A DNA stretch of 8,433 nucleotides from positions 1-8,433 of the forward strand of contig DAUV01000076.1 in the NCBI GenBank assembly GCA_002505325.1, given 5' to 3'. Under the pieces are notes generated by a model. The model made no database searches and was not told where the DNA came from. It saw only the letters and a list, made by a program, of their open reading frames with translations. The stretch's first letter is position 1, and each line of letters begins with the position of its first letter. The translations under genes and the position numbers were made by a program. The stretch comes from Euryarchaeota archaeon UBA623 (GTDB lineage: Archaea; Thermoplasmatota; Poseidoniia; Poseidoniales; Thalassarchaeaceae). Below, piece after piece: positions 1-4,961 of the stretch.

Positions 1-2
1 GA

Positions 3-275
3 GTATCTCCAGAAACCTGGTTCGGAGGAGCTCTCAATATCGGATCTGCTGATTTCTCTGCCCAGTCTTCTAAGGTCGTACTTGACAATAAGCGGTTTGC
101 CAACATCGGAGATGGAATGGAGGCCGTCGGCAGAGTAGTGCTGACCAGTGTAAGCGCATTCGAGATGACTGACGTAAGAATCCACGGACTTACTGCAGGT
201 GTCGATTCGATGAACCTACCGCTCATATCGCTGTGGGGGCGACATGATCGTCGCCTTTGTCCTCCGAATCTCTGA
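3..275 (+). CDS. C-terminal part of an unrecognised protein (5' end outside the window)
   Basis: An open frame enters from the left edge without a start codon and runs 90 codons to a TGA at 273-275. Its codon use (GGA, GTC, GAC, ATC, AAG) resembles the clear genes in the window better than the competing frames do. The product is rich in short beta-prone stretches separated by Asn/Gly/Asp turns (for example VVLDNKRFANIGDG and TDVRIHGLTAG), which could suit a beta-helix or other secreted repeat fold; that is only an impression. I do not recognise the family. It converges on the minus-strand gene at 223-468 and would overlap it by 53 nt, which is long for a convergent pair, so either this stop or the neighbour's end may be wrong. 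A reverse-strand frame is also open here, but its translation looks less protein-like. Confidence 0.45.
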   Translation, partial: VSPETWFGGALNIGSADFSAQSSKVVLDNKRFANIGDGMEAVGRVVLTSVSAFEMTDVRIHGLTAGVDSMNLPLISLWGRHDRRLCPPNL

Positions 276-468
276 CGCGGTTCCACACAGAAGTCATGAG
301 CTCGTCGTGATGCTCTTTGCAGTAGTGGAATCGCCTATAGGCCTCTCTGAATGAGTATGCCTTGCTCCCAGTGGCCACTAGGAATCCCTCGGGCGATAGG
401 CGACTAATTTGCTCACCCTGATTCGCACACTTCGGATAATCGCACTTCGGCACAAACAACCCTGTCAA
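223..468 (-). CDS. Small Cys/His (putative zinc-binding) protein
   Basis: Encodes up to 81 residues with no family I recognise. Four or five possible metal ligands are visible: Cys9 and Cys14 (CDYPKC) near the N terminus, then Cys50 with His53/His54 (HYCKEHHDEL) after a 35-residue basic and aromatic linker. This spacing resembles a treble-clef or zinc-ribbon-like site, which is inference. The tail is acidic. There is no ATG: the longest frame begins with TTG at 466-468 directly after an in-frame stop. A GTG at 451-453 just before PKCDYPKC, preceded by AGGG, is an equally good or better start and would give 76 residues. It lies 26 nt downstream of the biotin carrier gene in the same direction, so it is probably the last gene of the carboxylase operon. 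Its 3' end overlaps the convergent partial gene at the window edge. Confidence 0.6.
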   Translation of the reverse strand: MTGLFVPKCDYPKCANQGEQISRLSPEGFLVATGSKAYSFREAYRRFHYCKEHHDELMTSVWNRVRDSEDKGDDHVAPTAI

Positions 469-494
469 TCACCACTCTTGAACTCTGTGAATCA

Positions 495-902
495 TCACAC
501 AGATTCGTCAAAAGGCTCGATAATGACGAGCGGCATATTTGCCTCGACACTATCTCCCGATTCACAATTAACTTCGCTGACAGTACCTGGAATAGGAGCC
601 TGAATCTCATTCTGCATCTTCATGGCCTCTAGGATGAGTAGAACCTCTCCTTCTTTGACTTGGTCACCAACTACTGCGTGTAGAGAAACGACCTTCCCCG
701 GGATGGAGGATGAGATGGTCCCAGAGCGATTCTTTCTTCGGCCCCGACCTGCCGAACGTCTTGTTGACTCGCTCGGTAATCCACCGTCAACTTGAATCGA
801 GAATTCTCGACCATCGACTCGTACTTTCCAAGTTTCACCATCTTTCTCAACATCGACCTCAAACTCCTCTCCGTCTACGGTGACTTTTCTCTTCTCGCTC
901 AT
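495..902 (-). CDS. accB: Biotin carboxyl carrier protein (BCCP) of an acyl-CoA carboxylase
   Basis: A 135-residue carrier protein whose biotin is carboxylated by biotin carboxylase and then donates CO2 at the carboxyltransferase. The C-terminal half is a canonical biotinyl/lipoyl domain: SIPGKVVSLHAVVGDQVKEG, then the biotinylation motif EAMKM with the acceptor Lys95, then QAPIPGTV. The N-terminal ~40 residues form a beta-rich segment (VTVDGEEFEVDVEKDG, then WKVRVDGREFSIQVDGG) joined by a basic Ser/Arg-rich linker (residues 42-62). The frame extends 19 codons further upstream, but ATG at 902 is chosen because GAGGTGA (913-907) lies 4 nt before it and the homologous domain begins there. The upstream gene's stop TGA is inside that ribosome-binding site. 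The carrier is a separate polypeptide, not fused to biotin carboxylase, as in Sulfolobales carboxylases and unlike haloarchaeal PccA. Confidence 0.95.
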   Translation of the reverse strand: MSEKRKVTVDGEEFEVDVEKDGETWKVRVDGREFSIQVDGGLPSESTRRSAGRGRRKNRSGTISSSIPGKVVSLHAVVGDQVKEGEVLLILEAMKMQNEIQAPIPGTVSEVNCESGDSVEANMPLVIIEPFDESV

Positions 903-906
903 CGGT

Positions 907-918
907 TCACCTCGGAGT
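907..918 (-). promoter_or_regulatory. Ribosome-binding site of BCCP overlapping the preceding stop codon
   Basis: Read on the minus strand, GAGGTGA (913-907) lies 4 nt upstream of the BCCP ATG (902), and its last three bases are the stop codon of the 66-residue gene. This settles the BCCP start at 902 over in-frame upstream codons, and it implies that ribosomes terminating on the small gene can reinitiate on BCCP. Confidence 0.75.
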
Positions 919-1107
919 GCTCCGTCGCGTGCGTGCGCGGAACAGGTTACGTCTACCAATCAGCACCCGACGGTGATCGCGGGACCAAGGCTCTCCTGAC
1001 TTCCTCTGCCCAGTAGGCCCTAAGGCCTCACCTTCCTCGGCAACCAGCAAGACAGCAGCCATGGCTGCAGCCAGTAACTTGGCTTCTCTGTCTGCGCGTT
1101 TCCCCAT
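907..1107 (-). CDS. Small protein between pccB and BCCP; possible epsilon/PccX-like carboxylase subunit
   Basis: A 66-residue protein filling the gap between the carboxyltransferase and carrier genes. It starts at an ATG preceded by GAGGAG (1118-1113) with a 5-nt spacer, and ends 4 nt before the BCCP start, so it looks translated and coupled on both sides. The sequence has a charged N terminus, an Ala/Leu-rich helix (residues 9-23, KLLAAAMAAVLLVAE), an acidic patch, a single Trp in SGEPWSRDHRR (Trp41), and a strongly basic tail (residues 49-66). A short helix followed by a linker and a Trp/Arg-containing motif recalls the small accessory subunits of acyl-CoA carboxylases (actinobacterial AccE, haloarchaeal PccX) and OadG-type subunits, but I see no decisive motif. 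The hydrophobic stretch is short for a membrane span, so a cytoplasmic assembly subunit is more likely. The function is inferred mainly from position. Confidence 0.72.
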   Translation of the reverse strand: MGKRADREAKLLAAAMAAVLLVAEEGEALGPTGQRKSGEPWSRDHRRVLIGRRNLFRARTRRSTPR

Positions 1108-1112
1108 TCTCG

Positions 1113-1119
1113 CTCCTCA
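1113..1119 (-). promoter_or_regulatory. Ribosome-binding site of the 66-residue gene overlapping the pccB stop
   Basis: On the minus strand, TGAGGAG spans 1119-1113. The TGA is the pccB stop, and GAGGAG is a strong Shine-Dalgarno 5 nt before the ATG at 1107. This is the best evidence that the small open frame is a real gene and is made in step with the carboxyltransferase. Confidence 0.78.
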
Positions 1120-2670
1120 CAGTGGGATGTTGCCGTGCTTTCTGGCAGGACGAATCTCCTCTTTCTCCAATAATGCCCCTAGGGCCCGAATCAAGACAGT
1201 CCTGCTCTGATGTGGTTGGATAACATCGTCGAGGTATCCCAGCGCAGCAGCCCTGTAGGGATTGGCAAATGTCTCCACATAATCATCAACTAACCTTTCC
1301 CTCTCCTGCTCTGGATTTCCGGCAGTCTGGATTCTCTGGCGATGAATTATCTGGACTGCACCGTCAGCCCCCATTACTGCCAGTTGTGCTGTCGGCCAGG
1401 CTATGTTGTAGTCACCTCTGATGTGCTTGGAAGACATCACGTCGTAAGCTCCTCCGTACGCTTTTCGAGTAATGACGGTGAGCTTCGGCACTGTGGCTTC
1501 GGCATATGCATAGAGCAGCTTGGCCCCATGCCTGATGATGCCACCCCATTCCTGGCTTGCTCCAGGGAGGAACCCGGGTACATCAACGAACGTCAGGAGC
1601 GGCACATTGAACGCATCACAGAATCGGACAAACCTAGCACTCTTGATTGAAGCGTCGATGTCGAGGCACCCTGCTAGCACTTTGGGTTGATTTGCGACCA
1701 CTCCAACTGTATGCCCTCCAAGGCGCCCGAATCCGACGACTATGTTACTCGCGTAATCAGCTTGGACCTCTAGGAAGCCTCCATCGTCTAGTACAGATTC
1801 GACAGCAGTAACGATGTCGTATGGCTGACTGGGATCATCGGGAACAAGTGTGTCCAACTCGTTGCATACTCTGTCATGAGGGTCTGCCGTTGCAACGACA
1901 GGTGAATTTTCAAGATTGTTTGATGGAATCAGCCCCACGAGCTCTCTCACTATATTCAGCGCTTCTTCGTCGCCATCTGCTGTGAAATGAGTCACTCCCG
2001 ACCTAGTGGCGTGGGTCGAAGCTCCCCCTAAGTCCTCAAAAGAGACCTCCTCGTTTGTCACCGTTTTGATTACCTCTGGCCCAGTGATGAACATGTGGGA
2101 TGTCTGGTCTACCATAATTACGAAGTCAGTAATTGCTGGGGAATATACCGCTCCTCCAGCGCAAGGCCCCATAATCACCGAAATCTGAGGAATGACTCCA
2201 CTAGCCCTGACATTCCTGAAGAAAATCTCAGCATATGAACCCAAACTGGCAACCCCTTCTTGGATTCTAGCTCCTCCGCTGTCATTCAGTCCTATGACTG
2301 GAGCCCCCGTCTTGAGGGCCATGTCCAGAATCTTGCATATCTTCAGACCATGCATCTCGCCGAGAGATCCTCCATAGACCGTGAAGTCTTGAGCGAAACA
2401 GTACACCGTCCTACCTCCAATCGTACCGTGTCCACAGACCACTCCATCTCCTGGTATCACATTACGGTCCATTTCGAAATCCCTGCATCTATGCTCCACG
2501 AGTGTGTCAACCTCCATGAACGAGTCTTCGTCGAGCAGCAACTCAATTCTCTCTCTAGCAGTCATCTTGCCCTTGGCGTGTTGCGCCGAGACGCGAGCCT
2601 GCCCACCACCGCCTTCGGCATGCGCTTTCCTGCGGCGGAGTTCCTCAACGCGCTCATCAGACTCAGCCAT
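1117..2670 (-). CDS. pccB: Propionyl-CoA carboxylase beta subunit (carboxyltransferase)
   Basis: Encodes 517 residues, the normal length for acyl-CoA carboxylase beta chains. It transfers the carboxyl group from carboxybiotin to propionyl-CoA (perhaps also acetyl-CoA), giving methylmalonyl-CoA. Two crotonase-like halves are visible. The N half has KMTARERI (35-42), GGARIQEG (132-139) and GPCAGGAVYSPA (168-179). The C half has VPGFLPG near 364-370, GGIIRHGAKLLYA near 376-388, and the oxyanion motif KAYGGAYDVM near 403-412. The Asp of GGAYD (residue 410) matches propionyl-preferring PccB enzymes as I recall them, where acetyl-specific relatives have Ile. The frame continues 21 codons upstream, but ATG at 2670 is chosen because MAESDERVEELRRRK is the family-like N terminus. 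No strong ribosome-binding site precedes it. It is the first gene of the minus-strand carboxylase operon and is divergent from the mutase/meaB genes that use its product. Confidence 0.97.
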   Translation of the reverse strand: MAESDERVEELRRRKAHAEGGGGQARVSAQHAKGKMTARERIELLLDEDSFMEVDTLVEHRCRDFEMDRNVIPGDGVVCGHGTIGGRTVYCFAQDFTVYGGSLGEMHGLKICKILDMALKTGAPVIGLNDSGGARIQEGVASLGSYAEIFFRNVRASGVIPQISVIMGPCAGGAVYSPAITDFVIMVDQTSHMFITGPEVIKTVTNEEVSFEDLGGASTHATRSGVTHFTADGDEEALNIVRELVGLIPSNNLENSPVVATADPHDRVCNELDTLVPDDPSQPYDIVTAVESVLDDGGFLEVQADYASNIVVGFGRLGGHTVGVVANQPKVLAGCLDIDASIKSARFVRFCDAFNVPLLTFVDVPGFLPGASQEWGGIIRHGAKLLYAYAEATVPKLTVITRKAYGGAYDVMSSKHIRGDYNIAWPTAQLAVMGADGAVQIIHRQRIQTAGNPEQERERLVDDYVETFANPYRAAALGYLDDVIQPHQSRTVLIRALGALLEKEEIRPARKHGNIPL

Positions 2671-2782
2671 GGTGCCTGAAGGTAGGAAAACCACGCCAAT
2701 GAGCATTCCCGTCGAGAATGCTGCCAGTCTCACGCGTCATCGGTTGCTTGAAGTCTGTCTCCCAACTCCCAGTTTCGTCGAA
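2671..2782. promoter_or_regulatory. Divergent intergenic region between pccB and the mutase/meaB operon
   Basis: This 112-bp gap separates the divergent starts at 2670 (minus) and 2783 (plus). It must hold the promoters of both operons unless they are read from further away. I see no convincing TATA box on either strand and no obvious operator palindrome. Neither start has a good Shine-Dalgarno, so short or leaderless transcripts are plausible. The arrangement would allow one regulator to control carboxylation and isomerisation of propionyl-CoA together; this is inference from layout. Confidence 0.4.
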
Positions 2783-3220
2783 ATGCGTATCGTGATTGCT
2801 AAACCCGGGCTCGATGGTCACGACAGAGGGGCGAAAGTCATCGCTCGAGCTCTTAGAGACGGGGGCCACGAGGTTGTTTACACTGGACTTCGGAAGACAC
2901 CAGAGGAAATTGTTCGAATTGTGATGGATGAGGACGCCACAGCCCTCGGCCTTTCAACACTTTCAGGAGCTCACGAGGTACTTGTTCCTGCAGTCTGCAA
3001 CGGGCTCAGGGACGAAGGACTCTCCGAGGTAGTAGTCTTCGCTGGTGGAATCATCCCATCAGGTGATCACACTTCGCTTCATGACCAAGGTGTCCGGGCC
3101 ATATTCGGACCGGGCGCACGCACCTCTGATATCCTAGATTTCCTTGAGGCTATATCCCTGCGAATTGAGTCGGGAGAGCCGGTGGGGATAGGGGAGAACT
3201 CTGGATGGCGATGGGGTTGA
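2783..3220 (+). CDS. mcmA2: Methylmalonyl-CoA mutase, cobalamin-binding (small) subunit
   Basis: A 145-residue stand-alone B12-binding subunit that pairs with a separately encoded catalytic subunit to convert (R)-methylmalonyl-CoA to succinyl-CoA with adenosylcobalamin. The signature is complete: KPGLDGHDRGAKVIARAL contains DxHxxG with the cobalt-coordinating His13, followed by the STL motif (58-60, ALGLSTLSGAH) and the glycine pair in VVFAGGIIP (88-89), all in the usual Rossmann-like order. ATG at 2783 is chosen because MRIVIAKPGLDGHD is the typical start of this subunit; the frame runs further upstream without family-like sequence. No Shine-Dalgarno is present, so a leaderless or short-leader transcript is likely. 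The large subunit is not in the window. The 3' end overlaps meaB by 16 nt, which supports co-translation of the cofactor-binding subunit and its chaperone. Confidence 0.95.
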   Translation: MRIVIAKPGLDGHDRGAKVIARALRDGGHEVVYTGLRKTPEEIVRIVMDEDATALGLSTLSGAHEVLVPAVCNGLRDEGLSEVVVFAGGIIPSGDHTSLHDQGVRAIFGPGARTSDILDFLEAISLRIESGEPVGIGENSGWRWG

Positions 3221-4071
3221 ATGACTTCGAGTTGCTGAATTCAGCACTTTCGGGGAATCGCAGAGATTTATCCAAGATTCTCACTGCCATCGAGGACGGT
3301 GACAGTTTTGAGATTGGACCACAACACCCCTGGACACTCGGAGTCACTGGGCCCCCCGGAGTTGGCAAGTCCTCATTGATAGGCCGGCTGATTTCGAAGT
3401 GGACCGATAGGGGGGAGAAAGTTGCCGTTCTGGCTGTCGATCCATCCTCACCGAACAGCGGCGGCGCTCTGCTCGCAGATAGAATGCGGATGGGGTCTAC
3501 CGATTCAAGCGATGCTGTCTTCGTCAGATCACTGGCCACTAGGAACCATCCCGGAGGGATGGCTTCCCGCCTCTCTCTGATGATCGAATGCCTAGCTGCA
3601 TGCGGCTGGAGCAGGATAGTCATCGAGACAGTCGGCGCTGGCCAATCGGAGATTCGAATTGTCGCCTTCGCTGACCGGGTGCTTCTGGTGGACGGACCGG
3701 ACAGAGGAGACATAGTGCAGGCTGAGAAGGCCGGTATCATGGAGTTGGCAGACGTCATCGCGATAAACAAATCAGATATGCCAAATTCTCAACAAGCCGC
3801 AGATTCAGTGCGCTCTGCTCTCGCTTTGAGCCAGGGTTCTCAGCCCCAAGTCCACTTAGTTTCGGCACATGACGGGTCCGGTGTGGACGAGTTACTAGAG
3901 GAAATTGAGGCATGCTCAGTATCTAATCTCGGGGGACATCTTAGGACTAAGGAGAGACTACTCTCGTTGTGGGATTCCCGACTCCTTGATCACCCTAGGA
4001 TAAATGAGGTTCTGCATGATGTTGAAACCGGAAGTATAACGCTCGATGAGGCCGTGGAATCGCTCAGATAG
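3205..4071 (+). CDS. meaB: MeaB/ArgK-family GTPase, methylmalonyl-CoA mutase chaperone
   Basis: A 288-residue G3E-family GTPase that gates delivery of adenosylcobalamin to methylmalonyl-CoA mutase and protects it from inactivation. Motifs in order are Walker A GPPGVGKS (49-56), the family block VDPSSPNSGGALLADRMRM (78-96), SLATRNHPGGMA (109-120), ETVGAGQSE (141-149) and the G4 motif NKSD (188-191). Start 3205 is chosen because GGGGAG lies 8 nt upstream inside the mutase gene; an ATG at 3211 is an alternative. Usual MeaB proteins are about 310-340 residues, so this one is slightly short at the C-terminal dimerisation region, although it ends in a helical segment (SITLDEAVESLR) like the family. 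The segment VDGPDRGDIVQAEKAGIMELADV differs from the more common P-GLGDDIQ wording but keeps the same framework. It is in one operon with the mutase small subunit. Confidence 0.95.
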   Translation: MAMGLNDFELLNSALSGNRRDLSKILTAIEDGDSFEIGPQHPWTLGVTGPPGVGKSSLIGRLISKWTDRGEKVAVLAVDPSSPNSGGALLADRMRMGSTDSSDAVFVRSLATRNHPGGMASRLSLMIECLAACGWSRIVIETVGAGQSEIRIVAFADRVLLVDGPDRGDIVQAEKAGIMELADVIAINKSDMPNSQQAADSVRSALALSQGSQPQVHLVSAHDGSGVDELLEEIEACSVSNLGGHLRTKERLLSLWDSRLLDHPRINEVLHDVETGSITLDEAVESLR

Positions 4072-4076
4072 TAAGT

Positions 4077-4085
4077 AAGGAGGGG
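4077..4085 (+). promoter_or_regulatory. Strong Shine-Dalgarno of the polyprenol-kinase-like gene
   Basis: AAGGAGGGG lies 7 nt before the ATG at 4093, in the 21-nt gap after meaB. It fixes the start and is the strongest ribosome-binding site in the window, which suggests translation independent of the upstream genes within a shared transcript. Confidence 0.75.
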
Positions 4086-4092
4086 TTCTGGA

Positions 4093-4746
4093 ATGGGCGA
4101 ATCAGAGACTAATTTCGACATCGATCACGTGGAACATTCAATTGGAGGGTTCGGTGGCCACGCGTTCAGGCGCCTGACACATGTATCGATGGCAGCTATT
4201 CCGTTAGTATACTATACCCGGGGGGATGATCTCGCGGGCTATTTCTCAGTCGGACTCGATGAATTGGTTAGTTACATCTTCCTCACGATTCTCGTCCTCG
4301 AAGCCGTCAGACTGCGGTTTGGAATCGTCATTGTCGGTCAGAGGGAGTATGAATCTAAGCAGATTTCGGCCCTCGCATGGGGTGCTTTCGCAGTCTGCTT
4401 AACTCTTCTGATTACAGACATGGAACCGTTCTCGAACGGTACTGGAATTGAATCCGGAATTTACGGTATCCCGTTGATTTTTGGCCTTACTTTCGTCGAC
4501 CCCTTGATGGGTGAAATAAAACGTCAGAAGCAAGATATGAGGCTAGCAATAACCACAGGTCTGGCAGCCTCTTTTGTCATATGGGTCGGATGCAGTTTTT
4601 GGCTTGGTACACCACTTTGGATATGCGTCCTCCTAGCTCCTCTCACAGTTCTTGGTGAACTTCCAAGGGTCAAGTACATCGATGACAATGCGACGATGAT
4701 CCTCTTCCCTCTCGCTGCTCTACTGCTGCTCAGCCCTTTCCTGTGA
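4093..4746 (+). CDS. Multi-pass membrane protein, divergent dolichol/phytol kinase-like (CTP-dependent polyprenol kinase family)
   Basis: A 217-residue integral membrane protein with about five or six hydrophobic segments (roughly 31-41, 58-80, 92-107, 122-137, 152-170, 174-189 and 200-217). Several features fit the SEC59/VTE5 polyprenol-kinase family. Near the N terminus is a basic-His motif just before the first span (RRLTH, 26-30). LEAVRLRFG follows the second hydrophobic segment. A cytosolic VDPLMGEIKR (135-144) sits where the family has its GD..A..G nucleotide motif. Near the end is a Glu followed by a DDN triplet (Glu189, DDN 197-199). These enzymes phosphorylate lipid alcohols from CTP. 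The central motif is altered (VDP in place of GD), so the substrate or even catalysis is uncertain. A strong AAGGAGGGG at 4077-4085 sets the start. It follows meaB by 21 nt and is probably co-transcribed with it. Confidence 0.68.
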   Translation: MGESETNFDIDHVEHSIGGFGGHAFRRLTHVSMAAIPLVYYTRGDDLAGYFSVGLDELVSYIFLTILVLEAVRLRFGIVIVGQREYESKQISALAWGAFAVCLTLLITDMEPFSNGTGIESGIYGIPLIFGLTFVDPLMGEIKRQKQDMRLAITTGLAASFVIWVGCSFWLGTPLWICVLLAPLTVLGELPRVKYIDDNATMILFPLAALLLLSPFL

Positions 4747-4761
4747 GTCTCAACCCGTCAT

Positions 4762-4770
4762 CTTTACAAT
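4762..4770 (+). promoter_or_regulatory. Candidate TATA box of the 39-residue membrane protein gene
   Basis: An AT-rich CTTTACAAT element lies in the 51-bp gap after the kinase-like gene, centred about 32 nt before the ATG at 4798. An archaeal TATA box at -26 would place the transcription start about 5-8 nt before that ATG, giving a very short leader. The element is a modest match and no purine-rich BRE is evident. Confidence 0.35.
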
Positions 4771-4797
4771 CCGGTTTCATTTGGCTAGGGTGTTAGC

Positions 4798-4917
4798 ATG
4801 TCAGACGAGGGTCCGAGCGGAGACATCGTAGATTCTCCTATATCTCAAAACGCGTATGTTCTGATATGGACCCTAGCTTCACTGATTTCATTCACTATCT
4901 TCGTGGTGTACTTCTGA
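4798..4917 (+). CDS. Small single-span membrane protein, 39 residues, unrecognised
   Basis: A short gene easily missed by length filters: ATG at 4798, TGA at 4915-4917. The product has an acidic, Ser/Gly-rich N terminus (MSDEGPSGDIVDSPISQN) followed by one hydrophobic helix that reaches the C terminus (AYVLIWTLASLISFTIFVVYF, about residues 19-39). The expected topology is a cytoplasmic or exposed head with a C-terminal anchor. Support comes from AGGG 7 nt before the ATG, a candidate TATA box about 32 nt upstream, and the sharply bipartite composition, which is unlikely by chance. It lies between the polyprenol-kinase-like gene and the asnB-like gene on the same strand. The length and layout recall small accessory subunits of membrane complexes, but nothing identifies a partner and I do not recognise a family. 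Confidence 0.6.
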   Translation: MSDEGPSGDIVDSPISQNAYVLIWTLASLISFTIFVVYF

Positions 4918-4928
4918 TTCCTTCTGCA

Positions 4929-4937
4929 TAGTATAAT
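4929..4937 (+). promoter_or_regulatory. TATA box of the asnB-like gene (leaderless-type promoter)
   Basis: TAGTATAAT spans 4929-4937, with its centre about 28 nt before the A of the ATG at 4962. No Shine-Dalgarno lies in between (the spacer reads GACGAGATTGTTTCTCGAGC then ACAC). This is the classic geometry for an archaeal leaderless mRNA starting at or within a few bases of the start codon. It is the clearest promoter in the window and part of the argument for an archaeal host. Confidence 0.6.
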
Positions 4938-4961
4938 GACGAGATTGTTTCTCGAGCACAC

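Noticed and set aside
2671..2733. Upstream in-frame extension of pccB beginning at 2733 that resembles a signal peptide
   Set aside because: PCC beta subunits are cytoplasmic, the family N terminus begins at the ATG at 2670, and the extension occupies the divergent promoter gap.
2504..2782. Long upstream extension of the B12-binding subunit overlapping pccB on the opposite strand
   Set aside because: The conserved domain starts at MRIVIAKPGLDGHD (2783); the extension is low-complexity sequence antisense to pccB.
3150..3770. Long open reverse frame opposite meaB
   Set aside because: The plus-strand frame has all MeaB motifs; the reverse frame is a shadow with no recognisable domain and no plausible start.
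4425..4440. Perfect inverted repeat ACCGTTC-TC-GAACGGT
   Set aside because: It has a 2-nt loop, is followed by no T-run, and lies within the coding frame of the kinase-like protein (EPFSNGT); probably chance.
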